NCBI RefSeq assembly: GCF_000429845.1
Contig: NZ_AUCQ01000002.1
Coordinates: forward strand, 186,001-250,000
Length of the DNA: 64,000 bases
Reading direction: 5' to 3'
Origin: Comamonas composti DSM 21721
GTDB lineage: Bacteria > Pseudomonadota > Gammaproteobacteria > Burkholderiales > Burkholderiaceae_C
The position numbers were made by a program, and so were the translations under genes. Numbering within the stretch: position 1 is the first letter of the stretch; every line of letters begins with the position of its first letter. The notes beneath the pieces were generated by a model that was not told the DNA's origin, ran no database searches, and saw only the letters and a list, made by a program, of their open reading frames with translations. Shown here in pieces: positions 1-9,007 of the stretch.

Positions 1-669
1 CGCGTGATCTACGTGGACGGCGAGCAGCTGGTCGTGGCCGAAGGCTCGTGGCGCGAGACCGTGGCCCTGCGCGAGATACCGATTACACGCGGCGGCGCGA
101 TCAGCTTCCAGGTCGAGAACGTCATGGCCGCCGTGGGCGCGGCCTGGGCCTGCGGCCTGTCCTGGCAGACCATTCGCCGCGGCCTCGCAGGCTTTCTGAA
201 CGACAGCGACAACGCGCCCGGACGCTTCAACGTCATGGACTACCGAGGCGCCACGCTGATCGCCGACTACGGCCACAACCCCGACGCCATACGCGCCCTG
301 GTCCAGGCCGTGGATGCCATGCCCGCCAACCGGCGCAGCGTGGTCATCAGCGGCGCGGGCGACCGGCGCGACCAGGACATCAGCGAGCAGACCCGGATCC
401 TGGGCCAGGCCTTTGACGACGTCATCCTCTACCAGGATGCCTGCCAGCGCGGCCGCGCCGACGGCGAGGTTCTGGCCCTGCTGCAACAAGGCCTGCAGGG
501 CGCGCCGCGCTCAAGCTATGTGACCGAGATCCATGGCGAGTTCGCGGCCATCGACCATGCGCTGCAGCGCCTGTCTCCCGGCGATCTGTGCCTGGTGCTG
601 GTCGACCAGGTCGAGGAGGCGCTGGCCCATTTGCGTGCCCATGTACAAGCCGCGCAGCAACCCGCATAA
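1..669 (+). CDS. cphA: Cyanophycin synthetase, C-terminal part (5' end outside the window)
   Basis: The reading frame is open from the first base to a stop at 667-669, so this is the last ~222 residues of a longer protein. Visible are the Mur-ligase-type C-terminal features: ENVMAAVGAAWA, APGRFN and the strongly conserved DYGHNPDA at about residues 88-95. This is the half of cyanophycin synthetase that adds arginine to the poly-aspartate backbone of the storage polymer (family knowledge). The N-terminal ATP-grasp domain is not in the window. A GCGCTTG repeat begins just after the stop. Confidence 0.9.
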   Translation, partial: RVIYVDGEQLVVAEGSWRETVALREIPITRGGAISFQVENVMAAVGAAWACGLSWQTIRRGLAGFLNDSDNAPGRFNVMDYRGATLIADYGHNPDAIRALVQAVDAMPANRRSVVISGAGDRRDQDISEQTRILGQAFDDVILYQDACQRGRADGEVLALLQQGLQGAPRSSYVTEIHGEFAAIDHALQRLSPGDLCLVLVDQVEEALAHLRAHVQAAQQPA

Positions 670-684
670 GTCTTCAAGAAAAAT

Positions 685-760
685 AGCTGCAAGCGCTTGC
701 TATACGGCAATTTCAAACGGTTTTCAATCTGAAACGACGATATGACAAGCGCTGGCAGCT
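685..760. repeat. GCGCTTG palindromic repeat, copy 1, overlapping the creA start
   Basis: The left arm AGCTGCAAGCGCTTG (685-699) pairs with CAAGCGCTGGCAGCT (746-760) with one mismatch. Inner TTTCA and TGAAA segments can also pair. The 76-bp span is the same as copy 63716-63791. The right arm contains the ATG of creA (742-744) and its first codons. Other members or remnants lie near 9819, 11289, 21001, 32778, 37478 and 49133. I recall this kind of element as abundant in Comamonadaceae genomes. Confidence 0.85.
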
Positions 761-1257
761 CTTTTTTTGGAAGCAACAACCCGGGTCGCCTTCTGATCGC
801 GGCCTGGCTGGCCGTGACGGCCCTCACGGGCTGTGGCGCGCGGGCCGAATCCGTGGGTGCGGTGGACACCGTGTTCAAGTTTCTCGGCCCCGACCACAAG
901 ATCGTGGTCGACGCCTATGACGACCCCAAGGTCCAGGGCGTGACCTGCTATGTCTCGCGCGCCAAGACCGGGGGCATCAAGGGTGGGCTGGGCCTGGCCG
1001 AGGACCGCTCCGAAGCCTCGATCAGCTGCCACCAGACCGGCCCCATAGAGATTCCCGCGCCGCTCAGGCAGCAGGAGGAAGTGTTCAGCGAACGCACCTC
1101 CCTGCTGTTCAAGCGCCTGCGCGTGGTGCGCATGGTCGATGCCAGGCGCAACACCCTGATCTACATGAGCTACTCGGACCGCGTCATCGAAGGCTCGCCC
1201 CAGAACAGCGTCGCGGCCGTGCCCGTGCCGCGCGACATGCCGATCCCGCTGCGCTGA
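742..1257 (+). CDS. creA: CreA family protein, exported
   Basis: A 171-residue protein with the CreA signature: [38 protein letters not shown] and DRSEASISC. The N terminus has a hydrophobic segment ([16 protein letters not shown]) that looks like a signal peptide, possibly a lipoprotein one with the Cys at about residue 31. CreA is a conserved periplasmic protein of unknown role. The only ATG upstream of the signal sequence lies inside the right arm of a GCGCTTG repeat, so residues 1-8 (MTSAGSSF) are encoded by repeat sequence. No alternative ATG or GTG precedes the signal peptide in frame. Confidence 0.9.
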   Translation: MTSAGSSFFGSNNPGRLLIAAWLAVTALTGCGARAESVGAVDTVFKFLGPDHKIVVDAYDDPKVQGVTCYVSRAKTGGIKGGLGLAEDRSEASISCHQTGPIEIPAPLRQQEEVFSERTSLLFKRLRVVRMVDARRNTLIYMSYSDRVIEGSPQNSVAAVPVPRDMPIPLR

Positions 1258-1266
1258 GGCGGCTCA

Positions 1267-2532
1267 TCAGTCCGCGCCATCCTCCACGGCCTGCAGCGGC
1301 GGCAGCCGCCAGCGGCCGTCGAGCAGCTCGGCGTCGGGCTCATAGCAGCGAAAGTACAGCGCATAGGCCTTGTCCTGCGGGGCCGGCAGCCAGTTGCCGC
1401 GCCGCTCGGGGCCCGGGTCGCGGCTGCCTATCCAGAGGTCGATGCCGCCATCCTCGCGCCTGCGCAGGCCTGGCATGCGGTCGTTGATCACATGGCGCTG
1501 CAAGGCATTCGGACTCAGGTAGAAGCCGCCATTCACGGACTCGTACAGGGTCAGAGACCAGAAGCCCTGCAGCGGCAGCCGCGCAGGCAGGCGCAGGCAA
1601 TGGCTCTGGCCGCCTTCGAAAAGACCGCTGCCGTCCTCGCCCATGGCGCGCATGTACATGGCCTCGCTCACGGGCAGGGCCGCGAGACCGCGCACCGAGA
1701 CGCGTGCGCGGTACAGCAGGTCCAGCCCGAAGCGCCCCAGGTTGCGGGCCGGATAGTTCCAGCCGTTCACACAGGACGCAGGCAGCGGAGGCTGGACCAG
1801 ATCGGCACGCGCCAGCGCCACGCCCTGCTCCACGGCCTCCTGCTGGTCCGGGCCCCATGCGCCAGTGAGCACGGGTGCCAGGCGCTGCATCACGGCCTTA
1901 CCCGCCTCGTCCAGCGCAGGCGCCTGGTCGGCCAGCATGCGGCCCACGGCATGCAGGTAGTTTCCAGCCGCAGCCTGCCGGTCCACGGCCACAGATCCTG
2001 CCGGCAGAAAGCCTGCACCGGCTGCAGCCTGGCGGACGCGAAACCCGTCCTGCAGTGCATGCACGCGCGCCGCATCGTCCGGCCCCTGGATCACGATGCG
2101 CAGCATGATGCAGGCCTGGCGCGTGCGCACACGGACCTGCAGGCCCGCTTCCAGCGCATCGTCTGCATGGTCGGGCCCGGTCAGCAAAACGCTGCCGCCT
2201 TGCACCGGCAGCGTGCGCCGGCTGAGCACGGCCTCGTTGTCGGTGAACATGTTCATCACGGCCACGGACCAGTAGCGCTGCTCGATGGCCGGAATGTCCA
2301 GCTTCACCGGCCCCGCGCGCAGATCCACCCAGCAAAACGAGTACAGCGTGTCGTTGTTGGGCGTGGTCAGGGAGCGGTCCTCCGCCATGGGCAGGCTGCG
2401 CATATGCAGAAACGCCCCCGGCCTCGCGCCTTGCGCCGCATGCCGGGCGCGCAAGGCCGACATCTCCACCAGGGGCAGACCGTAGAGCCAGGCCTCGCGC
2501 GCTGCAGCCTGCCAATCCATATGCTGCTTCAT
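1267..2532 (-). CDS. DUF1254/DUF1214 domain protein (first of a tandem pair)
   Basis: A 421-residue protein. The N-terminal half carries DUF1254-like motifs (EAWLYGLPLVEM, TTPNNDTLYSFCWVDL, RYWSVAVMNMFTDNEAVL) and the C-terminal part resembles DUF1214 (GFWSLTLYE, NDRMPGL, NWLPAP, ALYFRCYEP). The function of this family is not established. The ATG at 2532 overlaps the stop of the upstream paralogue in an ATGA junction, which points to translational coupling. A longer reading frame from 2559 exists but lies inside the upstream gene. There is no evident signal peptide from this start. It is the last gene of a three-gene overlapping operon with a paralogue and a Bug-type binding protein. Confidence 0.85.
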   Translation of the reverse strand: MKQHMDWQAAAREAWLYGLPLVEMSALRARHAAQGARPGAFLHMRSLPMAEDRSLTTPNNDTLYSFCWVDLRAGPVKLDIPAIEQRYWSVAVMNMFTDNEAVLSRRTLPVQGGSVLLTGPDHADDALEAGLQVRVRTRQACIMLRIVIQGPDDAARVHALQDGFRVRQAAAGAGFLPAGSVAVDRQAAAGNYLHAVGRMLADQAPALDEAGKAVMQRLAPVLTGAWGPDQQEAVEQGVALARADLVQPPLPASCVNGWNYPARNLGRFGLDLLYRARVSVRGLAALPVSEAMYMRAMGEDGSGLFEGGQSHCLRLPARLPLQGFWSLTLYESVNGGFYLSPNALQRHVINDRMPGLRRREDGGIDLWIGSRDPGPERRGNWLPAPQDKAYALYFRCYEPDAELLDGRWRLPPLQAVEDGAD

Positions 2533-3767
2533 ACGGCCTCCACCGGCGGCAGCCGCCATTGCCCGTCCAGCAGGCTGGGCTGGGGCAGATAGCAGCGCAT
2601 GTACAGCGCAAACGCCCCGTGCGGCGGCGCAGGCAGCCAGTTCGCGGCCAGGTGGGCATCGGGGGCGCTGCGGGCGATCCAGATCACCAGGCTGCCGTCG
2701 GCCTCGCGCACCAGGCCCGGCATTCTGTCGTTCACAAGATAGCGGCCCAAGGGGTTGTCCACGAGGAACAGGCCCTGGGGCGTGGCCTCGTAAAGCGTGA
2801 GCGACCAGAAGCCGTCCACGGGCAGATGGGCCGGCAGATGCAGGCGAAAAGGCCCCGGGCCTTCGAAAAAGCCTGGCGCACCATCGCCGCGCGCACGCAT
2901 GTACATGGCCTCGGCCACGGGCAGGGCCGCGAGGGCCGAGCGTGCAATGCGCGCACGGTAGAGATAGTCCTCGCCGAAATCGCCCAGGCAGGCCAGCGGA
3001 TAGTCCCAGCCCTGCACGAACGCCCCGGGATCCGGCGCCTCGACCAGGGAGCGCGCCTGGGCCAGCCCCTGCTGCAAGGCCGTTGTCCAGGCGCTGTCCT
3101 GCAGAGCCTGCAGCACCCGGCTCATGGCAGTCTGGATAAAGCCATCCGGCTGCGGCGGCGGATTTTCCTCCAGCAAGCCCACAAGCTCGGCAAACAAAGA
3201 GATGTCGGGGTTGAGGGCACCCCGGGCCGGCAAGGGTGCGGGCACGGCCGGCGCCTCCAGCGCAAAGCCCTGCTGCACGGCCTGGGCTGCCGGCAGGTCG
3301 TCGTGCGCATCCGCGACCAGGATTCGCACAATCATCCAGCCACAGCTGGTGGGCAGTTGCACCACGTCTTCGCCGCGCGCAGGCGGGCTGGCGCCCGGCC
3401 CTTCTATGCGCAGCCGGGTGCCGGCCTGCGCAAGACGCGCACCGCTGAGTACGGCCACGTTGTTGCTGTACATGTCCAGAATCGCCACGGACACATAGCG
3501 CTCTCCTGCAGGTGGCAGGTGCAGCACGGCAGGGCCGTTGCGCGTATCGATCCAGGTGGACGAATACAGCGTATCCACATTCGGCGTGGTGACCACGCGC
3601 GCCCTGTGGTCGACCAGGCCCGGCCGGTGATGCAGCTGGTTGAGACTGCGCCCCCCGCTCGCATACAGATGCCGCATGCGTGCCATCTCCAGCAAGGGGG
3701 CGCCATAGACATAGGCATCACAGGCCGCCTGGCGGACCGTGTGCTCGCAAAGTTTGTCGGTAGGCAT
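2529..3767 (-). CDS. DUF1254/DUF1214 domain protein (second of a tandem pair)
   Basis: A 412-residue paralogue of the downstream gene. It shares DAYVYGAPLLEMARM, VTTPNVDTLYSSTWID, RYVSVAILDMYSNN, GFWSLTLYE, NDRMPGLV, NWLPAPP and ALYMRCYLP. The start at 3767 (MPTDKLCEH) overlaps the stop of the TctC-like gene by one base (TGATG). An upstream in-frame extension is possible only inside that gene. The two DUF1254 proteins are clearly related but diverged throughout, so this is an old duplication. The substrate is unknown. Coupling to a solute-binding protein suggests the pair acts on an imported organic compound (inference). Confidence 0.85.
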   Translation of the reverse strand: MPTDKLCEHTVRQAACDAYVYGAPLLEMARMRHLYASGGRSLNQLHHRPGLVDHRARVVTTPNVDTLYSSTWIDTRNGPAVLHLPPAGERYVSVAILDMYSNNVAVLSGARLAQAGTRLRIEGPGASPPARGEDVVQLPTSCGWMIVRILVADAHDDLPAAQAVQQGFALEAPAVPAPLPARGALNPDISLFAELVGLLEENPPPQPDGFIQTAMSRVLQALQDSAWTTALQQGLAQARSLVEAPDPGAFVQGWDYPLACLGDFGEDYLYRARIARSALAALPVAEAMYMRARGDGAPGFFEGPGPFRLHLPAHLPVDGFWSLTLYEATPQGLFLVDNPLGRYLVNDRMPGLVREADGSLVIWIARSAPDAHLAANWLPAPPHGAFALYMRCYLPQPSLLDGQWRLPPVEAV

Positions 3768-4759
3768 CAGTCCAGCGTCGCCCCCGATTGCTTTACCAGT
3801 TGCTGGTAGATGGGAAAGTCGGCGTCGTAACGCGCCTGGAACTGCTGGGGCGAGCCGGTCTTCATGCTGAAGCCTGCATCGGTGATGCGCTTGCGCACCT
3901 GGGGCTGGGCGCACACGATCTGGATATGCTCGGAGATCTGCCGGATGGCCTCCGGCGTCGTGCGCGCCGTCATGCCGAAGCCGATGAAGCCGACCACGGA
4001 ATAAACGGAGTCGACCTCCCCCTGCTCCGCAAAAGTGGGCACGCCTGGCAGCGTCTCCATGCGCCGTGCACCCGTGACGCCGATGATTCTGAGCCGGCCG
4101 GCCTCGGCCATGGGCTTGAGGCTCAGCGCACTTGCAAACGCCATGTGTATGCCGCCGCCTATCAGCTCCTGCAGCATGGGCGCCTCGCCCTTGTAGGCCG
4201 CATGGACCATGCCTGCGCCGGTACGCTCGCTCATGTAAAAACCGGCCAGGTGCGGATAGGTCCCGATGCCCCAGGAGCCATAGGCCAGGCTGCCCTTGTT
4301 GGCCTTGAGAAAGCTCATCAGCTCGGCCACGTTGTGGACCGGCAGCTTGGGGTTGACCGCCAGGGCCAGGGGCGCATCGGCCACCTGGGACACGAGCGCC
4401 AGGTCGCGCCTGGGATCGTAGGGCATCTTCGAGTAGAGAAAGACATTCGTCAGCATGGGAGCCGTGATGCCCAGCACCAGGCTGCGTCCGTCCGTGGCCT
4501 TGATGGCAGCATCCACGGCCAGCATGCCACCAGCCCCTGGGCGGTTCTCCACCACCACGGGCTGGCCCAGTCGCTCGCCCAGCGGCTGGGCTATTTCTCG
4601 CGCGACGATGTCGATGCCGCCGCCCGCGTTATAGGGCACGATGATGCGCCAGGGGCCGCTGCCCGAAGCCTGGGCGAGCGCATTCTGGGTACACAGGGCC
4701 CCAGCCATGGCAAGCAGGGCCTGGCGCCGCTTCAAGGAATAGGTGTAGGAAGATGGCAT
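3767..4759 (-). CDS. Bug/TctC family tripartite tricarboxylate transporter substrate-binding protein
   Basis: A 330-residue protein starting MPSSYTYSLKRRQALLAMAG, an export signal with Lys-Arg-Arg before the hydrophobic stretch and a likely ALA-QA cleavage region. The mature part has Bug motifs: WRIIVPYNAGGGIDIVAR, GQPVVVENRPGAGG, MPYDPRRDLALVSQV and AYGSWGIGT. The start is fixed by an AGGAGAC ribosome-binding site 7-8 bases upstream. Most Bug genes lack adjacent membrane subunits, as here. It is the first gene of the operon with the two DUF1254 genes, and a TetR gene diverges from it. The ligand cannot be read from sequence. Confidence 0.9.
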   Translation of the reverse strand: MPSSYTYSLKRRQALLAMAGALCTQNALAQASGSGPWRIIVPYNAGGGIDIVAREIAQPLGERLGQPVVVENRPGAGGMLAVDAAIKATDGRSLVLGITAPMLTNVFLYSKMPYDPRRDLALVSQVADAPLALAVNPKLPVHNVAELMSFLKANKGSLAYGSWGIGTYPHLAGFYMSERTGAGMVHAAYKGEAPMLQELIGGGIHMAFASALSLKPMAEAGRLRIIGVTGARRMETLPGVPTFAEQGEVDSVYSVVGFIGFGMTARTTPEAIRQISEHIQIVCAQPQVRKRITDAGFSMKTGSPQQFQARYDADFPIYQQLVKQSGATLD

Positions 4760-5013
4760 GCTGATTGTCTCCTGGTCTCGTAATAGTTGTGTTGGCAAAG
4801 GCGCTCACTGCCAGCCAGCGACTGCCGCTCCCCCGAAGCCGGCCGGACTGAAAAGGCCTTGAACGCCCCGACCGCCCTCCACCGCCCGGACCTGGACGAA
4901 GAAGGTGGCCGCCATGGTCTATCTCCGCCATGCAGCCTGCTTCGATCACGGCCACGCAGGCCTTGCCGCCCCCGGGTTTCGTGCGTAATCGAATCCATGC
5001 TAGCCTTTTGGAA

Positions 5014-5703
5014 ATGACTGGGAAAAGTGTAAGCAGAGCAGGGGTTTCAGGTGTTCGGAATGCGCAAGCAGGCCCACGCCTGGCCGCGCCGTCCGCACCA
5101 GAGTTGAGAAAGCGTCCGCAGCAGGCGCGCGCACGCGCCAGTGCCCAGGCGCTGCAAGAGGCCTTTGTTCGGGTTTTGATCGAGCGCGGCTATGCGAATA
5201 CCACGATCCGCGAGGTCGCCTCGGTGGCCGGCGTGGGCATTGGCACTTTCTACGACTACTTCGGCAATCTGCATGCCCTGGCTGCGATGTGCATCAGCGA
5301 GACCGTCAAGGAGGCCGAGCGTGCGGCCCGCCGCGCCGTTCAGAGCCGCCGCGGCTGCACCACGCAGGAGATCGTCGACGCCATGCTCGACCAGCAGCTC
5401 AGCCACATCATGAAGAACCTGCCTGCATGGACGGCACTGTTTCTTCTGGAGCGCCAGCTCTCCACGCAACGCGCCTTCCGCCGCCACTACGAATCCTGGC
5501 TCGCCATGTGGCGCGAAACGCTGGAGTCGGCGAGCGACCCCCTGCCCCCGGAGCACATCGCCTCCGCCGCGCGCATGGCCCATGTGATCACCTATGGCTG
5601 GATATCCCAGTGCCTGCTCACCATGGACCCTCCGATACAGGAGCACAGGCTGCGCATGGATCTCGGCCTGGCCGTGCAGTCCTATCTGCGCAGCCTGGCC
5701 TGA
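5014..5703 (+). CDS. TetR family transcriptional regulator
   Basis: A 229-residue protein from the chosen ATG. The TetR helix-turn-helix lies at about residues 45-90: ALQEAFVRVLIERGYANTTIREVASVAGVGIGTFYDYFGN. The remainder is the variable ligand-binding region. An upstream in-frame ATG at 4930 would add 28 residues of unusual composition, so 5014 is preferred, though without a strong ribosome-binding site. The gene diverges from the Bug/DUF1254 operon, which it probably controls. It ends three bases before the convergent alkyl sulfatase gene. Confidence 0.85.
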   Translation: MTGKSVSRAGVSGVRNAQAGPRLAAPSAPELRKRPQQARARASAQALQEAFVRVLIERGYANTTIREVASVAGVGIGTFYDYFGNLHALAAMCISETVKEAERAARRAVQSRRGCTTQEIVDAMLDQQLSHIMKNLPAWTALFLLERQLSTQRAFRRHYESWLAMWRETLESASDPLPPEHIASAARMAHVITYGWISQCLLTMDPPIQEHRLRMDLGLAVQSYLRSLA

Positions 5704-5706
5704 ACC

Positions 5707-7653
5707 TCAAGCGGCCGGCCCGGGCTCGGGCGTGACCACGTTGAACATCATGGGAAAGTCGTCGAGCCCGCCGAACAAGGCCTCGATCAGCCCCTGATCG
5801 CCCTCGATGCCGATCTCGCCACCGGCCAGCGCTGCCGCCACCGAGACCTGGCCCATGCTCAGCCGCGCCAGCGCCGCCAGTGTGGTCCTGACACTGGCCT
5901 CGGCCCTGGTCTCCACCTTGCCCGCCACATGGGTCAGGGTGCTGTTGGAGAGGGTCATGGCCAGATGCTCGCCCGCGTCCTCGAAATGCCAGTTGATCAC
6001 GCAGCGCCGCTCGCCAAGCCTCGCGGGATTGAGGCGCACGGCCATGAGATCGAGCATGGTCGCCGGCGTCACGGCCTGCAGCAGATCGGGGCTCAGAAAC
6101 GGCCGCCTGGGCAGCTGGATCACGCCCTGGCGCAGTTCCTGGGCGCCATACAGATAGGCATTGCGCCAGGTCGAGGATTCGGCCTGGTAGCCGAGCTGCT
6201 CGAAGGCATCGGCCAGCAGATGGCGCGCGCCCTCATGGGCAGCATCGGCAAACACCGCCTGGCCCATGACCTGGGCCACCCAGCGGTAATTGCCTTCGGC
6301 AAAATCCGCACGCGCCATCTCCACCGCGCGGTCTATGCCCCCCATATAGGCCATGGTCTTCAGGGCCGTGGGCACGGGCGGCAGCGGGTTGAGGTTTGCG
6401 GGATTGCCGTCGTACCAGCTCAGATAGCGCTGGTAGACCGCCTTGGCGTTGTGGCTCACGGTGCCGTAATAGCCGCGCATGCCCCATTGGCTGGCCAGGC
6501 CCGGCGGCAGTTCGAGCCGCTCGGAAATCTCGGCGGGCTTGCAGCCGTGGTTCATGAGGCGCACCGTCTGGTCGTGCACGTATTTGTAGAGGTCGCGCTG
6601 GTCCGCCAGAAACTCCAGGATCTGCTCGCGCCCCCAGGTAGGCCAGTGGTGCTGGCCTATCAGCACCTCGGTGCCCGGGCCAAAGCGCTCCATGGCATCG
6701 GACAGATAGTGCGACCAGATGCGTGGATCGCGCACCAGCGCACCGCGCAGCGGGCAGAAGTTGTGCAGCAGCCGGCAGGCGTTCTCCGCCATGTTGAGCA
6801 CGCCGAAGCCCGGCATGAACATGTGCATCTCGGCCGGGGCCTCGGTGCCGGGTGCGAGGTGGAACACCATCTCCACACCGTCGATCACATGGGTTTCCAC
6901 AGGCTCGCAGATTTCCTGCGTAGGAGCGATCAGCGTAATGCTGCCGCCGGCCGTGACCTTGCCCAGGCCTGCGTCCACCTGGCCCTGGGGGCCCTTGGCC
7001 AGCAGGCGGCCGAACTGGAACTGGCCGCGCCGGCTCATGGGGTTGCCGACCAGCACGTTCTCGCCGGCCACGCCCTCCATGAAGCCGCTGGGAGCAATCA
7101 CCGCCACCTTGCCGGCCTGCACCTGGGCATCGTCGATCACACCCTTGACGCCGCCATAGTGATCGACATGGCTGTGGCTGTAGATCACGGCCACCACGGG
7201 CCGCCGGGGCCGGTGCAGGTAGTACAGCTCCAGCGCCGCCCTGGCCGCCTCGGCCGTGGTCAGCGGATCGATGAGAATCAGCCCGCTGTCGCCTTCGATG
7301 ATGGTCAGATTCGCAAGATCCAGGCCGCGCACCTGATAGACGCGCTCCACGACCTTGAACAGGCCATGGATCATGTTGAGCCTGGCCATGCGCCACAGGC
7401 TGGGGTTGACCGTGTCCGGCGCCTCGTGCTGCAGCAGAAAGGCATATGCAGAAAAGCTCCAGAACACGCTGCCGTCCGGCGAGCGCAGCGTGCCGTCCGG
7501 GGTGTCATAGCTGCCCACAAAGCCTTTGCGTGCATCTGCAAAATCACGCTCGTCGTCAAACGGCAGCCCGGCCTTCACGGCCTCGTTCATCTGCTGCGTG
7601 GCCCTGGTGGCCGGCTTGGGCTTGCCATCCAGGGAATCGAGGCCTTGCGCCAT
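5707..7653 (-). CDS. Alkyl sulfatase, SdsA1-like metallo-beta-lactamase fold
   Basis: A 648-residue protein that would hydrolyse alkyl sulfate esters such as SDS to alcohol and sulfate. The zinc-binding motif HSHVDHYGG is at about residue 160, preceded by the IIEGDSGLILIDPL strand of the MBL fold. Further conserved parts are MFMPGFGVLNMAENACRLLHNFCPLRGALVRD and HHWPTWG. The C-terminal ~130 residues match the SCP2-like dimer domain of this family. I start at the ATG at 7653 because the AGGAGAC site lies 7-8 bases upstream, whereas the ATG at 7659 leaves only two bases. No classical signal peptide is visible, although several known family members are exported. Confidence 0.92.
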   Translation of the reverse strand: MAQGLDSLDGKPKPATRATQQMNEAVKAGLPFDDERDFADARKGFVGSYDTPDGTLRSPDGSVFWSFSAYAFLLQHEAPDTVNPSLWRMARLNMIHGLFKVVERVYQVRGLDLANLTIIEGDSGLILIDPLTTAEAARAALELYYLHRPRRPVVAVIYSHSHVDHYGGVKGVIDDAQVQAGKVAVIAPSGFMEGVAGENVLVGNPMSRRGQFQFGRLLAKGPQGQVDAGLGKVTAGGSITLIAPTQEICEPVETHVIDGVEMVFHLAPGTEAPAEMHMFMPGFGVLNMAENACRLLHNFCPLRGALVRDPRIWSHYLSDAMERFGPGTEVLIGQHHWPTWGREQILEFLADQRDLYKYVHDQTVRLMNHGCKPAEISERLELPPGLASQWGMRGYYGTVSHNAKAVYQRYLSWYDGNPANLNPLPPVPTALKTMAYMGGIDRAVEMARADFAEGNYRWVAQVMGQAVFADAAHEGARHLLADAFEQLGYQAESSTWRNAYLYGAQELRQGVIQLPRRPFLSPDLLQAVTPATMLDLMAVRLNPARLGERRCVINWHFEDAGEHLAMTLSNSTLTHVAGKVETRAEASVRTTLAALARLSMGQVSVAAALAGGEIGIEGDQGLIEALFGGLDDFPMMFNVVTPEPGPAA

Positions 7654-7901
7654 AAACATGTCTCCTATCGCTTTGTTCTCCGGTCAGTATAGAAGTCATG
7701 GCGCAGCAGCATGTTCGGAAATCAAGTACCGCACCAACCCCGCCCTGACGCAGAGAAAGCCGTCACCTGTGGATGCACCCAAGGCGAAAGCACGGCTCAA
7801 GCGGAGCCAGCGTTCGGTTTGGAGCAGCGCCGGATAAAGACCGGGGCGGCTTGCAGCCCTTGCTCCACAAGTGCTGCCTGCTCTTGATAAAGAAGCACCA
7901 G
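7654..7901. other. Intergenic region between LysR and alkyl sulfatase genes
   Basis: About 250 bases upstream of the alkyl sulfatase gene and downstream of the LysR gene, both on the minus strand. It must hold the sulfatase promoter. I see no convincing small gene, no strong palindrome and no typical terminator here. Confidence 0.4.
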
Positions 7902-8813
7902 CTAATTGCGCTGCCCGGCCTCCTCGGCACAGGCCTCGACAAAGGCGAGCACGGCCGGCGAGCGCTGCCGGCCCGCGCGCTGGACCAGGGAGAAGGAGCG
8001 CCACATCCTGGGCAGCGTGGTCGGCAGCACGGCGAGCTCGCCCGCGTCCACCAGGGCCTGGACCAGCACACGCGACAGGCAGCTGATGCCCAGGCCCTGG
8101 GCCACGCAGCGCGCAATCGCCTCCGAGCTGCCCAGGGTCGCGGCTGCGGGCAACTGGTGCAGATGCGGCAGCAGTGCGTGCTCCACCATTTCGCGCGTGC
8201 CCGAGCCCGCTTCGCGCAGCAGCCAGCGCGCCGTGCGCAGCACCGTGACGCCCAAGGGCTTGCGCGCCGCCAGCGCGACCAGCGGATCATGCGCAGCAGC
8301 GACGATGACCAGCTCGTCGCGCAGCCAGGGCTCGACCTCCAGGCCCGGCCAATGGCTGGCACCCTCGATCAGACCCAGATCGGCCTGCAGCGACTCCACG
8401 GCCTCGCCCACTTCATGCGTGTTCGCGATCTGCAGGTCCACGCTGATCTGCGCATGGCTTTGGGCCAGGCGCGCAAGCACTGCCGGCAGCGCATAAGTGC
8501 CTATGGTGGTGCTGGCCGCCACGCGCAGCCTCACCGCCAGCCCGGGCGCACCGGGAGCAAAGGCCTGCTCCATGCGGCGCGCCTGCTCCAGCAGGCCCAG
8601 GGCCTCGGGCAGCAGGGCCCGGCCCGCATCGTTGAGCACCAGGCGCTTGCCCACACGCTCGAACAGCTGCGCGGCAAGCGCCAGCTCCAGCTGCTGCAGG
8701 GCCGCACTCGTTGCCGACTGGGACAGGGCAACGGCATCGGCTGCGGCCACCGTGGTGCCGGCCTGGGCCACGGCACAGAAGATCTCCAACTGCCTCAAGG
8801 TGATGCGCAACAT
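7902..8813 (-). CDS. LysR family transcriptional regulator
   Basis: A 303-residue protein of standard LysR length. The N-terminal winged helix-turn-helix is clear: LRQLEIFCAVAQAGTTVAAADAVALSQSATSAALQQLELALAAQLFER (about residues 7-54). The effector domain follows (LRVAASTTIGTYALPAVLA ... LQADLGLIEG). The FSLVQRAGRQRSPAVLAFVEAC tail is typical of CysB/CysL-like members. It could act on the downstream alkyl sulfatase or the divergent trmO. Neither target can be assigned from sequence. Confidence 0.9.
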   Translation of the reverse strand: MLRITLRQLEIFCAVAQAGTTVAAADAVALSQSATSAALQQLELALAAQLFERVGKRLVLNDAGRALLPEALGLLEQARRMEQAFAPGAPGLAVRLRVAASTTIGTYALPAVLARLAQSHAQISVDLQIANTHEVGEAVESLQADLGLIEGASHWPGLEVEPWLRDELVIVAAAHDPLVALAARKPLGVTVLRTARWLLREAGSGTREMVEHALLPHLHQLPAAATLGSSEAIARCVAQGLGISCLSRVLVQALVDAGELAVLPTTLPRMWRSFSLVQRAGRQRSPAVLAFVEACAEEAGQRN

Positions 8814-9007
8814 GGGTCAAGCACTTTCCGCTATGTCGATAAAGGCCGCTCAAGGAGCGGACTATGGTCTTGCCGCCACAGGCTCTGCCGCGGCGCACCT
8901 GCGCCCATCGAGGTGCGCCATGCCTGGGCCTGCGGCAGGATTTTCCGCTGTATCCATGAGAACATCAGGCCTCAGCCCATGTCCAGAGAGCAAGCAGCAG
9001 GCCCGCC

